In this document: positions 8,900 through 18,063 of the stretch, piece after piece
How positions within the stretch are numbered: position 1 is the first letter of the stretch
Layout of the letters: each line of letters opens with the position of its first letter
DNA from: Promethearchaeota archaeon
Lineage (GTDB): Archaea > Asgardarchaeota > Lokiarchaeia > Sigyniarchaeales > SOKP01
Length of the DNA stretch: 34,191 nt
NCBI GenBank assembly: GCA_016840545.1
Contig: JAEOSD010000009.1
Span: forward strand, 1 to 34,191
Direction: 5' to 3'
Position numbers and translations under genes: made by a program
The notes under the pieces: model-generated
Seen by the model: the letters and a program-made list of their open reading frames with translations, nothing else
What the model was told of the DNA's origin: nothing
Database searches by the model: none

Positions 8900-9874
8900 A
8901 TGGAAAGTCTTCCTAATATCAATCTCATTACTACACTATTGAAAAACTATATGTATGAAGTTGATGGCGCTGCAGCTGTTGCGTTATGCGACAGAGATGG
9001 TTTTATTATAGCTTCTGAGAGTAAAGCAAAGGAAGATAAAGACTCAGATTCTATTATAGGTGCAATCTCAGCATTTTTAGATATCTATATCGATAGAATA
9101 AAAAGTGAGTATCAGACTCAAAGTAATTTTTTCAACATAACCTCATTACAAAACAGAAAATTCGCATATTGTTCAATGGGACATCACTCCATTCTAACTA
9201 CAATTGCGGATCCATCAACTTCAGATGTTGAGTTAAAGGTTTATTCTGAACATATTGCAGGTAAAATTGAGATGTTATTAGAAGGAAATGAGAATGTCTC
9301 AATTAAAATTCCAGAAATAATAAGAGTATTATCTAAAAGAAGAGAAGGAAAGTTACCAAAAGGACAATTTACAGCTAAATTAATAGTAACTGGAGATTTT
9401 AAAGTAGGTAAAACTTCTTTAATTCGAAGATTTGTTGAAAATAATTTTAAGGAGGATTATATTTCCACGATTGGCGTTGAAATATCGAAAAAATCAATTA
9501 TCATGGACGAAGATACAAAACTGAATTTTGTTTTATGGGATATAGGTGGACAGATTGGACAAATTAGACCTTATAGGCAAAGATTCTATGATGGTGCCAA
9601 TGCTGCATTTATTGTGGTTGATAGAACGCGAGATCATCTAGATAGTATTAAAACTTGGTTTAAAGATATTAAAGAATCTGTTCCAAATAATATCCCAATT
9701 GTTATCGTAGGTAATAAATCAGATTTAAATGAAAAAATTGTCATTACTGAAGAACAGATTAAAGTTATTGCGAAACAGTTAGACCTTCATTTCATAGTGA
9801 CAAGTGCTAAAACGGGCGAAAATGTCAACGAAGCATTCCTTTATATCGCCTATAGATTTCTAGAAAAAGTGTAA
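8900..9874 (+). CDS. Roadblock/LC7 domain fused to a Ras/Rab-like small GTPase
   Basis: Residues 1-130 form a roadblock/LC7-type domain (DGAAAVALCDRDGFIIAS, then a long helix and a beta-hairpin with SILTTIAD). After a linker of about 25 residues, a full small-GTPase domain occupies about 157-324. All five G motifs are present: G1 GDFKVGKTS, G2 STIG (T190), G3 WDIGGQ (catalytic Gln about 218), G4 NKSD and G5 TSAK. G3 reads WDIGGQ, mixing the Rab-like Trp with an Arf-like GGQ. There is no C-terminal cysteine, so it is probably not prenylated and acts in the cytosol or through partners. In trans, roadblock proteins such as MglB activate their cognate GTPases, so the fusion suggests built-in regulation or dimerisation. 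Such eukaryote-like GTPases are abundant in Asgard archaea. Confidence 0.93.
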   Translation: MESLPNINLITTLLKNYMYEVDGAAAVALCDRDGFIIASESKAKEDKDSDSIIGAISAFLDIYIDRIKSEYQTQSNFFNITSLQNRKFAYCSMGHHSILTTIADPSTSDVELKVYSEHIAGKIEMLLEGNENVSIKIPEIIRVLSKRREGKLPKGQFTAKLIVTGDFKVGKTSLIRRFVENNFKEDYISTIGVEISKKSIIMDEDTKLNFVLWDIGGQIGQIRPYRQRFYDGANAAFIVVDRTRDHLDSIKTWFKDIKESVPNNIPIVIVGNKSDLNEKIVITEEQIKVIAKQLDLHFIVTSAKTGENVNEAFLYIAYRFLEKV

Positions 9875-10035
9875 TTACTTTTAAAATATCTTTTTTAATT
9901 TGTTTAATTAATAATTATAATAAAATAAATATAATGGATTTTTTTTAATTACAATTCAAAGGAGGTTATTGAAAAATAGTTTTAAAAGTATCCTTCAATG
10001 AAGTTTTGGCTACATGAAATCAATCAGGCTATTTG

Positions 10036-10905
10036 ATGGGATTCTCAATTAAGGAGTTGACGTATAAAGAAAAACCCTTACTTTTCCTTACTGAACAGGA
10101 ATTTGCGGGGCCATGGTTTTCATTTGTCTTAAAGGGAGAGCGCATTGGGATGATTCCAGTAATATTAAAAAATATTGAACCTACTCCAATATATAAAATG
10201 GTTAATACCAGAACAGGCACAACTATAGACCGAATTACACTTGATTTTGATATAAAAGAATACTTAAAAAAATTAGTCAAAGGAAATATAATTCCTCCGC
10301 TTAAATTTAGAAAAGATAATTCATTAATAAGATTGTATGTAGATATATTCAATCCTCCTAAAGTTCCTTATATAAATACCTTTTTTACTATAAAAAACAT
10401 ATCTGACTATAATTTAATCGATTTCTCAATGTACTTCGTATTTGATTTCGATGTAAATGGATTAAAGGGTTTTGATAATGATTATTCGGGTTATGATGAA
10501 GAGAACGATATAATTTATCAATACGATGATACTGGATTATATGCTGGCTTTTCCCCAATCTCAAAATCAACTCATTATGAGTCGAGCTTAACAAAAGACT
10601 TTAAAATAGATAATGATAAATTAAATCTATCAAATACTTTATACGAGGGCATGGGAGAAATATTATCTTCCTTACAAATTGAGTTTATGACATTGGAACC
10701 CGATCATAGTTTTCAAACGGCTTTAGTAATTTCGGGTGGTTTAAATAAAGAAGAATTAATACAAAACATAAAGGAAGGGAAAGCAAATGCAATCAGATAT
10801 CTGGCTCAAGTCAATAGATCTGTCAAATCAGAGCAAAGAAATCAACAAGAGGAGGCATTTATGAAAATAAATCTTCAAGAAGGAATTGATTGTTCCCAAA
10901 AGTAA
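10036..10905 (+). CDS. Unrecognised beta-rich protein, about 289 aa
   Basis: I do not recognise a family. The protein is soluble, with no signal peptide or membrane helix. Alternating hydrophobic strands and aromatic/Asp-Asn-rich loops (FDFDVNGLKGFDNDYSG, DDTGLYAGFSP) suggest a beta-sandwich or a supersandwich like those in carbohydrate-active enzymes. The last 40 residues or so are a charged helix. The ORF track begins at a TTG (10033), but the ATG at 10036 immediately follows and is the better start. No good Shine-Dalgarno site lies at the right distance. A 12-codon ORF (9998-10036) ends in TGA overlapping this ATG (TGATG), which would allow translational coupling. A carbohydrate-related role would fit the nearby GH38 gene but is speculative. 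Confidence 0.7.
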   Translation: MGFSIKELTYKEKPLLFLTEQEFAGPWFSFVLKGERIGMIPVILKNIEPTPIYKMVNTRTGTTIDRITLDFDIKEYLKKLVKGNIIPPLKFRKDNSLIRLYVDIFNPPKVPYINTFFTIKNISDYNLIDFSMYFVFDFDVNGLKGFDNDYSGYDEENDIIYQYDDTGLYAGFSPISKSTHYESSLTKDFKIDNDKLNLSNTLYEGMGEILSSLQIEFMTLEPDHSFQTALVISGGLNKEELIQNIKEGKANAIRYLAQVNRSVKSEQRNQQEEAFMKINLQEGIDCSQK

Positions 10906-11000
10906 ATCCTATATAATGATTCAAATAAAAAAACCAATTTGGAAAGTTATTTGATGAATACTTTGCGCGAGTAAGGATTTCTATCAATTTAATTTAAAAA

Positions 11001-12221
11001 CTATATGAAGAGAGTATTAAATTGAAATTTATCAGAAATAATATCATCAAATAGAATAATTCTAACATCTTTCTTACTCTTATAACTTCTCAAACAATTT
11101 TCAAAACTATCTTTAATTTTGCTAAACAATTGTAGATTAGAATTTATAACGATTATGTAATTAGATAAAGTAATCCAATCTAATTTTTCCTTTAAATAAT
11201 TTTGAACTGGATTTTCTTCTAACTTCGCATTTATTTCTTTTTCGATTTCTTCCTTAAACAAATCATTATTTTGAATTAATAAATAATCCAATATTGTTTT
11301 CTTTTTATTAAAATTCTCAAGAGCAATGATTCCTTTCTGTTTTTGTTCTTGGTAGATAATATCAAAATTTTCTTGTCGGCTCCTTTTAAAAAGGGTGTAT
11401 AGTAGATATTGAAAATCTTTAAAATATCCAATTTTTGCTTCCTTAATTTTATTATTTATTGTAGGTTGGAAGTATTCATTAATTTCATAACCGATACTCT
11501 TTCGAAATAATGATTTTGCTACTTTAAGAGTAGTTCCTGAACCTACGAAAGGATCTAAAACAGTATCTCCAATAAAAGTGAACATACGTATTAACCTGTA
11601 AGGTAATTCTTCTGGAAACATAGCAATATGCTCTTTTTGTATCACTCCAGGAAATCTCCAATGTCCAATAAACCATTTTTTCCATTCACTCAAAGATATT
11701 TTTGACATTTCTTTTATCTTTAAGTCAACTTTTCTTCCTTTTCCATGAGGTTTTTTAAAAATTAGAATGTGTTCATAATCATATGTTAACAAACCATTTC
11801 TAGGATAATATATTGAACCCATTAAAGAACAACCACCTGTTGTGTTAGTTGTACTGACTTTTTGCCATATAATATCACCAAGAAAATCAAAACCTATTTT
11901 TTGACAGTCTTCAATTATTTTACTTTGGATTGATAATATCCGATATCTTCCATATTCTTTAGTTCTTAAATATTGGTCTCCAATATTAATTACCATTCGA
12001 CACTGGGGTTCTAACACTCTAAAACATTCTGTCCAAACATTTTTTAATCTTTGAAAATAATCTTCAAAAGAATCAAAAAATCCTATCTGATTTTTAGAAC
12101 CATAATCCTTTATTTGACCATAAGGAGGAGATGTAATTATTAATTGAATTAAACTATCTTCAACTTCTCCCATTTTCTCAGAAGATTTGTAGTATATAAT
12201 CGGTTCTTCTATGTTAAACAA
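11001..12221 (-). CDS. DNA methyltransferase, beta-order with TSPPY motif (probably N4-cytosine or N6-adenine)
   Basis: This 406-residue protein has catalytic motif IV first (IITSPPYGQIKDYG, residues 28-41) and the SAM-binding motif I later (VLDPFVGSGTTLKVAKS, about 221-237). This permuted order defines the beta class. TSPPY is most frequent in N4-cytosine methylases, although N6-adenine enzymes also use it. The first 250 residues or so complete the methylase. The remaining 150 residues are Lys/Glu/Ile-rich and unrecognised, and no PD-(D/E)XK signature is visible there. The start is TTG, and no nearby in-frame ATG precedes the motifs. No restriction gene flanks it, making it the second apparently solitary DNA methylase in 6 kb. 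Confidence 0.85.
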   Translation of the reverse strand: MFNIEEPIIYYKSSEKMGEVEDSLIQLIITSPPYGQIKDYGSKNQIGFFDSFEDYFQRLKNVWTECFRVLEPQCRMVINIGDQYLRTKEYGRYRILSIQSKIIEDCQKIGFDFLGDIIWQKVSTTNTTGGCSLMGSIYYPRNGLLTYDYEHILIFKKPHGKGRKVDLKIKEMSKISLSEWKKWFIGHWRFPGVIQKEHIAMFPEELPYRLIRMFTFIGDTVLDPFVGSGTTLKVAKSLFRKSIGYEINEYFQPTINNKIKEAKIGYFKDFQYLLYTLFKRSRQENFDIIYQEQKQKGIIALENFNKKKTILDYLLIQNNDLFKEEIEKEINAKLEENPVQNYLKEKLDWITLSNYIIVINSNLQLFSKIKDSFENCLRSYKSKKDVRIILFDDIISDKFQFNTLFI

Positions 12222-12343
12222 TCTTTATACTCAACAATTTGTATAAATTAGTATTTCAATATCCATTAAAGATTAATTGGTTTGGCAAATTTATTAATTA
12301 TTTCTGAATTTAATATTTAAAACTTAATAATAATAAACTGATA

Positions 12344-13858
12344 ATGAGCCGAAATCCTAAAGTTAACCAAGTTATCCTAATTATTTTAGATGATGTGAGA
12401 GCCTCTCATCTTTTCACTTTGATTGGCCAAAATAAACTCCCAAATATCGCTAAACTTGCAAAAGATGGCATTTCTTGTTCAAATTGTATTACTACTTTTC
12501 CAAGTATCACTTTTCCTTGCTATAGTAATATAATTCTTGGGTCCTATTCAGGTTATTATCCCAAAGAGGGGAGTGGTATTCCAATGTATCATTGGATTGC
12601 GAGAGAAGACCCCGCTACTAAAGGTATAAAATATCCTATTATTAAAACTTATGGATCTGCAAGACATATTAGAAAAATCAATAAAGATATTGGCACAAAT
12701 GTGAAAACAATCTTCGAGCAAGCAGGTGATGGGAATTTCGCTAGTTCATTAAATCTTATCAATCGCGGTTCCCTTTTTATCCCCGTTAAACAATTTACCT
12801 CTGCTTCAATAATGAAGCAAGTTGAAAATATATTCGAAAATCCACTAGATTTTTTTCAACAAAAGGAAGTACCAAAAGTAACAGTTGCATATATTCCAGA
12901 AACTGATGATCTCATGCATAAGAAAGGTTTTGAACATCCAGATTATATTAAGGAGATAATCAACTGTGAGAGGTATATAGGATCTTTAATTAGGACTCTC
13001 AAAGAGAGGGGTTTCTATGATTCAACTGCTATAGGGATTATTTCGGATCATGGTAATTATAAGTCAGAAAAGATGTATGATATTGAACCTTTCTTCAAAC
13101 AGGCTGGTTTAACACAATATCAACCAAAAAATGGCACGGGAGATTTTGATGCAACTATGGGATCTGTAGGATTTTTCAATTTCCCTGGGGAAGATTGGCA
13201 TCATCATCCAACCTTAGAAAAATTGAAACAATTTAAACTTAATAATAATAAAACAATCAATTTTTTTGAGATATTATGGAGGATTCCTGGAGTAAAATTG
13301 ATGTATTATCGTGATAATGAGAATACACCAGATAAAGGGATAATTCATATAGAAAGTAAGGATAATAAGACAGGAAAACTAAACAAAGGTAGAATTGAAT
13401 ATGAGGGCCATGGAAAACAACAAAAAACAAAATATATTTTTGAGGATAAAGAAATATACAGTTATAAAATCTATGAAGAATCTGCAAAATTATTAGATAA
13501 TAGAGCTCACACTATAGAAGAATGGTTAGAGGGTACAAATAAAATAGATTTTCCTATGATTATTGATCAAATCCCTCGGTATTTTAAAAATCCTCGTTCT
13601 TGTGATGTAATGATATCTACAATTGGAGAATATGGTTTTAGTTATGAACACGGAAAATCTGTTGAAGCACATCAATACTCTCATGATATTGGCTTGAAAA
13701 AGTCTATGACTGTGCCATTTATCTTAGGTGGTTCGCCAGAAATTCCTAAAAATAAACTTAAATATTGTAAAACAACTGATATGGTTCCAACCCTGTTGGA
13801 TTTATTAGGTTTGAAACCACATCAAAGTGTTGTAGGAAAATCAGTACTCGATTATTAA
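12344..13858 (+). CDS. Alkaline-phosphatase-superfamily phosphodiesterase / nucleotide pyrophosphatase-like hydrolase
   Basis: This 504-residue enzyme resembles type I phosphodiesterase/NPP proteins, two-metal hydrolases of phosphate esters or diesters. Candidate active-site residues can be placed by motif: D16 in LIILDD, a Thr nucleophile in FPSITFPCY (about T56), D188 and H192 in ETDDLMHKKG, D235-H236 in SDHGNY, and histidines in the C-terminal YEHGKSVEAHQYSHD stretch. The final 40 residues (TTDMVPTLLDLLGL...VVGKSVLDY) are typical of the superfamily. No signal peptide is seen, so a cytosolic substrate is likely. Its stop overlaps that of the convergent alpha-mannosidase by 4 bp. The substrate cannot be predicted; nucleotides, phospholipid head groups and phosphoglycans are all possible. 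Confidence 0.82.
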   Translation: MSRNPKVNQVILIILDDVRASHLFTLIGQNKLPNIAKLAKDGISCSNCITTFPSITFPCYSNIILGSYSGYYPKEGSGIPMYHWIAREDPATKGIKYPIIKTYGSARHIRKINKDIGTNVKTIFEQAGDGNFASSLNLINRGSLFIPVKQFTSASIMKQVENIFENPLDFFQQKEVPKVTVAYIPETDDLMHKKGFEHPDYIKEIINCERYIGSLIRTLKERGFYDSTAIGIISDHGNYKSEKMYDIEPFFKQAGLTQYQPKNGTGDFDATMGSVGFFNFPGEDWHHHPTLEKLKQFKLNNNKTINFFEILWRIPGVKLMYYRDNENTPDKGIIHIESKDNKTGKLNKGRIEYEGHGKQQKTKYIFEDKEIYSYKIYEESAKLLDNRAHTIEEWLEGTNKIDFPMIIDQIPRYFKNPRSCDVMISTIGEYGFSYEHGKSVEAHQYSHDIGLKKSMTVPFILGGSPEIPKNKLKYCKTTDMVPTLLDLLGLKPHQSVVGKSVLDY

Positions 13859-16710
13859 TTTAATAAAAGCTCAAATGTACAAATCTCAAATTTATTTAAT
13901 TCAAAAGTCAAAATTCCTGAATCTCTTTTAAATTTAAAACTTTTGTTTATTTCACGCTCAAGTAAATCCACTGGCCTAATTAAAGAAATTTTAGCAAGTA
14001 AAACTGAATTTATCTTAATTCTTGCTGTCGTCGAAATTCCTGACCCTTCAAAAAACCTGATAATGATATTATCTGACTTAGCCCACTCTTTTAATTTTAA
14101 AGCACCCAAATAAACATTTGGTGTTTGAATTTCTAAAATTGGTTGTAGTATATCTAGTCTATGACCTTTACATAGCAATATAATTATTGGATTATTAAAT
14201 TCTTCTGCTTTTCTTTTCACTGCAACATTGGGCGACCCATCAGGATTTAATAAAGCGCCCCCATTGTGAGGAAATAGAGCATATCGACACTTAAAAGGTC
14301 CTAATCCGCTATGAGTGGGAACAACATGGTTATATTTTTCTTTATTTACCTTTCTTTCTTCATTTACCCAAGCATCTATTGATGGTGGAGGATATTTACA
14401 ACAACGAAGCATTGTTAACCTCATTTCCTGATCATTTACATCAAAAGCATATTTGCCTTCATTAAGTAAAGCTATACCCCATTTTCTATCAGGTGTACTT
14501 AAGTCAATATATTTATGACAAATTTTTTCAAATCGAGCTTTATCACATGGAACTTCTGGATTTGTTTTATGTTGTATTGCACAATAGGCTCCATCTGAAG
14601 TTACTATATCCGCTTTAGTGTTAGTACTATATAATATTTTTAACATAACATCAGATTGTTTCCAATTTGTGTCGTACTCAAGATAAACAAGGGGTAGATC
14701 TTTGAATAGAGTAATTTTTTGATTTACAAGATTAATGCCAAGTTCTTTAGATATTTCTAATGAGGCAAAGATCGGTCCTGAATCAATTATTTTCACTTTT
14801 ATTTTATTGCTATTATCAAACTCTAATGGGTGTTCCCAATAATTACGGGTTAAATTCCATGCACTAAAGCCTTCATATCCAATATCAAGATAACCAAATA
14901 TCAAATTAGAAGATTCGCCATTTAACAAATTTTTACCTTTGTCAATGTGATTTGCTAATAACCCGAGAACAGCTCCACTTTTTGGATTAATCTTTACTGA
15001 GAGAACTTCATTTGATAGAAAATTTTCACTTGCTTTCAATATCTCTGAATTTTTAATCTTTTTACTTTCTTTTTCGTTGAAACGTGTTATTCTTGCTGGA
15101 GTTAAACATAAAGGTTTTAATGGTATAACTGTCCACCAGCCAGCAGGAAAAGGATCTAATGTATCATTTGATTCTGCTCTGATTGGTTGGCAAACGTATT
15201 CCTTATTCTTGCCATCAAAAATTTTTACTTTAGCATAATTGGGGGTATTATCATTATTCAACTCTAAATTATTTTTAAAAACTGTTATAGGTATAAATAT
15301 CCTTGAGTTTCTCTCCCAGCTAGATGGATTAAAGAAATAAATGTCGGCTGAATTTTTTTTATCTGATATATTTTTATCATTTGATAAAAAATGTCCCATT
15401 TCTTTAAAAATTGATTTAAATAAGAATTTTTGCTCATTCCAATCTTCCCAACAATCATCATATACTTCAGGAATAGAGCTCCCCGGAAGAATGTCATGAA
15501 ACTGGTTTTTAAGTGTTATTTTCCATAATAATTCTAAATCTTCTCTAGGATATTGAAACTCTGGTAAGGATTTAGTTAAAATTGTTGATAAGATTTCAAG
15601 AGAAACGAGTAAATTTTCAAACTTTCGATTATATCTTTTAACTTCAGCATGATTTGAGAAACAACCCCTATGGGTTTCTAAGTACAACTCATCATTCCAT
15701 ATTGGGAAGTTTTCACCGTAATTTTCTAGTTCTTTGTAAAAATCTTCAATTTTACTCCATTTAAACATTGGATTTTTAGCTAACTCGTTTGCAAATGCTA
15801 CTTCTTTATGTGTAGGCCCATGTCCGCCATCTCCATGTCCAAAAAAATATCCCACATGTGGACATATTTCTTTTTCAACATGTTGGTTTAGAGTTTCATA
15901 ATCCAAGTTATAATTCCAGATTTTTCTTCCATCTCTTTTAAGTAAGTGTCTCCCTACTTCGAACATTTTCCAATTTTCTAAAGGTCCCATTCCCATACCA
16001 AAATTCGCGGTTAAAATTCTAGATCCATCAGGTCCTTGCCACCAAAAGTTAACAAATGGGAATACTGTGTCTTTATTCCATGTTAATTTACTAGTCCAAA
16101 AATATCTCGCTCCTGATTTTGCTAATATCTGGGACAGACCATGATTATACCCAAAAGAATCTAAATACCACTCTACATTAGGAAGAATACCAAAATTCTC
16201 TTTGTAAAATCTCATACCATATAATCTCTGCCTTATAAAAGATTCACCTGATGGCATCATACAATCAGGTTCAACGTATGATCCACCTACGAGCTCAATA
16301 TTTCCTCTTTTCACTAAATCTTGAATTTCATTAAACAAAACGGGATTATCTTTTTTAACCCAATCTAAAAGTAATGGTTCACTTAACGCAAAACTAAATC
16401 TGTCAGGAAATATATTTGAGTGTAATATAGCTTTTTTAAAAGTTTTTTGAGCCTTTTTCTTTGTTTGTTCATATTGCCACATCCAAGCTATATCAATGTG
16501 TGATTGTCCCACGATGTGAATTCGCAAATTCTCAGGATTAATTGATTTTGAAATTGTATTTATCCATTTTGGTAATAACCGACTCGTATTAACTTTTCTT
16601 TTTCCCCCGAACCATTTTTCTCTAGATTTTTCATTATCAAAATCTGGTTCATTAAAACCAGATGTATCAATTCTTCTGTTTCCCGAATAATGACCAATTT
16701 TTTCTATCAA
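13855..16710 (-). CDS. GH38 alpha-mannosidase (cytosolic, Zn-dependent)
   Basis: This 951-residue glycoside hydrolase family 38 enzyme removes terminal alpha-mannose. The zinc/catalytic motif HIDIAW (about 71-76) and the nucleophile motif YLDSFGYNHGLSQI (D about 184) are intact, as are HGDGGHGPT (about 292-300) and the QFHDILPGSSIPEVYDD segment in the helical middle domain. The C-terminal half is beta-rich, as in other family members. Length is normal for the family. No signal peptide is present, suggesting a cytoplasmic enzyme that recycles mannosides. The start is a TTG at 16708-16710; no in-frame ATG occurs before the catalytic motif and the frame stays open further upstream, so the exact start is uncertain. 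It is divergent from the polyprenyl synthase gene. Confidence 0.93.
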   Translation of the reverse strand: MIEKIGHYSGNRRIDTSGFNEPDFDNEKSREKWFGGKRKVNTSRLLPKWINTISKSINPENLRIHIVGQSHIDIAWMWQYEQTKKKAQKTFKKAILHSNIFPDRFSFALSEPLLLDWVKKDNPVLFNEIQDLVKRGNIELVGGSYVEPDCMMPSGESFIRQRLYGMRFYKENFGILPNVEWYLDSFGYNHGLSQILAKSGARYFWTSKLTWNKDTVFPFVNFWWQGPDGSRILTANFGMGMGPLENWKMFEVGRHLLKRDGRKIWNYNLDYETLNQHVEKEICPHVGYFFGHGDGGHGPTHKEVAFANELAKNPMFKWSKIEDFYKELENYGENFPIWNDELYLETHRGCFSNHAEVKRYNRKFENLLVSLEILSTILTKSLPEFQYPREDLELLWKITLKNQFHDILPGSSIPEVYDDCWEDWNEQKFLFKSIFKEMGHFLSNDKNISDKKNSADIYFFNPSSWERNSRIFIPITVFKNNLELNNDNTPNYAKVKIFDGKNKEYVCQPIRAESNDTLDPFPAGWWTVIPLKPLCLTPARITRFNEKESKKIKNSEILKASENFLSNEVLSVKINPKSGAVLGLLANHIDKGKNLLNGESSNLIFGYLDIGYEGFSAWNLTRNYWEHPLEFDNSNKIKVKIIDSGPIFASLEISKELGINLVNQKITLFKDLPLVYLEYDTNWKQSDVMLKILYSTNTKADIVTSDGAYCAIQHKTNPEVPCDKARFEKICHKYIDLSTPDRKWGIALLNEGKYAFDVNDQEMRLTMLRCCKYPPPSIDAWVNEERKVNKEKYNHVVPTHSGLGPFKCRYALFPHNGGALLNPDGSPNVAVKRKAEEFNNPIIILLCKGHRLDILQPILEIQTPNVYLGALKLKEWAKSDNIIIRFFEGSGISTTARIKINSVLLAKISLIRPVDLLEREINKSFKFKRDSGILTFELNKFEICTFELLLN

Positions 16711-16895
16711 GGTATAAACAATAATCTCATAAAGATTAAAAACATTTTTGAAATCTTCGTAAAGAAGTACACTTCTAATAAATTATGACTTAAAAAGAGG
16801 AATAAAACCTTTCATATTATTCTAAATTTGATAGCACTTTTATTTCAAATCGATTTAAATTAAGAAAGCAACACAATAAATTTTAGTGATTTTCT

Positions 16896-17963
16896 ATAAA
16901 ATTTCTAGATTATTTAGGGCTTTATAGACCAAAGATTAATAATGTAATTAGAAGTCTTTTTGAAAGAAAGCTAAATAATACACATGATGACTTTTTAATT
17001 AGTTATTATTCAGAACTTCAAGATTATTTTTTAAGTGGGGGTAAAAGGATTCGCCCGCTCCTCACTATTGCCACCTATAATGCATTTAAGAAAGATAATG
17101 ATGAAAAAATATTAAAACCAAGTGTGGCAATTGAATTTCTTCACAATGCATCATTAGTACACGATGATATAATAGATAAAGATAACTTTAGAAGAGGAAA
17201 TCCTGCATTTCATTATAGATTTCAGAATTATCACAAGAAATATAGTTTAAAAAAAATGGATTCAGTAGATTTCGGTAATTCTATAGGAATAATAGGTGGT
17301 GATACAACCTTCTTTCTAGGATTAGAAGCATATTTTCATAACGAGTTTACAGAAGAACAAAATTTAAAGGCTATTTCTTTATATGAGCAAGCTTTTATCG
17401 AAATTGCTAATGGTGTTTTAATTGAAATGGATATGGTAAATCGAGAAAACATATCAATATCGGATTATATTAGCATGATCTCCCTAAAAACAAGTGCTTT
17501 AATCGAAAAATCATTATTAATTGGTGCAAATTATGCCAGTGTAAATGAAACCAACATTAAACTTTTATCCAATTATGGTATTAATTTAGGCATTGTTTTT
17601 CAAATGATTGATGATATTTTAGGTACCTTTGGGGATGAAAAAGTAACGGGAAAACCAACTGATGGAGATATAAGGGAGGGGAAAAAAACTTGCTTATTAA
17701 TAGAAGCTTATGAGAAATTGAGCGATAAAAAGAAAGAGCAACTTAATAAATTAATGCAAAATCAAAATATGACGAAAAATGATGTACAAAAAGTCAAAAA
17801 TTTATTTTTAGAAGCTGAAGTAGTTGATTCTTGCAAAGAATTATCAAGTGATTATTTTGATAAAGCAAAAAATGCTCTAGATGACCTAAAGAAAGTTATA
17901 GAACCTTCAGAAGCAGAATTTTTTGAAAGTCTCTTAAATTTTGTCCTAAATAGGAACTATTAG
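16896..17963 (+). CDS. Trans-polyprenyl (geranylgeranyl-type) diphosphate synthase; start codon anomalous
   Basis: This enzyme condenses IPP with allylic diphosphates. The ORF track begins at GTG 17124, but that drops an essential part: the same frame continues upstream through SGGKRIRPLL, the conserved IPP-binding motif, and DYLGLYRPKINN, a normal N-terminus. The first Asp-rich motif is LVHDDIID...RRG and the second is QMIDDILGTFGD, followed by GKPTDGDIREGKKT. Between the upstream stop (16887-16889) and 17124 there is no ATG, GTG or TTG in frame. The best candidate is ATA at 16896, giving about 355 residues. Alternatively, one extra T in the run near 16889-16893 hides a GTG start at 16886. 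The residue five before the first Asp is Ala, as in long-chain synthases, rather than the aromatic typical of archaeal GGPP synthases. Confidence 0.88.
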   Translation: MKFLDYLGLYRPKINNVIRSLFERKLNNTHDDFLISYYSELQDYFLSGGKRIRPLLTIATYNAFKKDNDEKILKPSVAIEFLHNASLVHDDIIDKDNFRRGNPAFHYRFQNYHKKYSLKKMDSVDFGNSIGIIGGDTTFFLGLEAYFHNEFTEEQNLKAISLYEQAFIEIANGVLIEMDMVNRENISISDYISMISLKTSALIEKSLLIGANYASVNETNIKLLSNYGINLGIVFQMIDDILGTFGDEKVTGKPTDGDIREGKKTCLLIEAYEKLSDKKKEQLNKLMQNQNMTKNDVQKVKNLFLEAEVVDSCKELSSDYFDKAKNALDDLKKVIEPSEAEFFESLLNFVLNRNY

Positions 17964-18063
17964 GGTAATCTTAATTTCTTTTTGAAGAAAAACATCAAAG
18001 AATATTTATTCATAATTTGATTATCTACCTTATACTCAAATTGATTGTAGAGAATCGAAATCT

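Noticed and set aside
10029-10352. ORF-track entry of 107 aa on the minus strand
   Set aside because: Shadow of the unrecognised plus-strand gene at 10036-10905, which has better composition and length.
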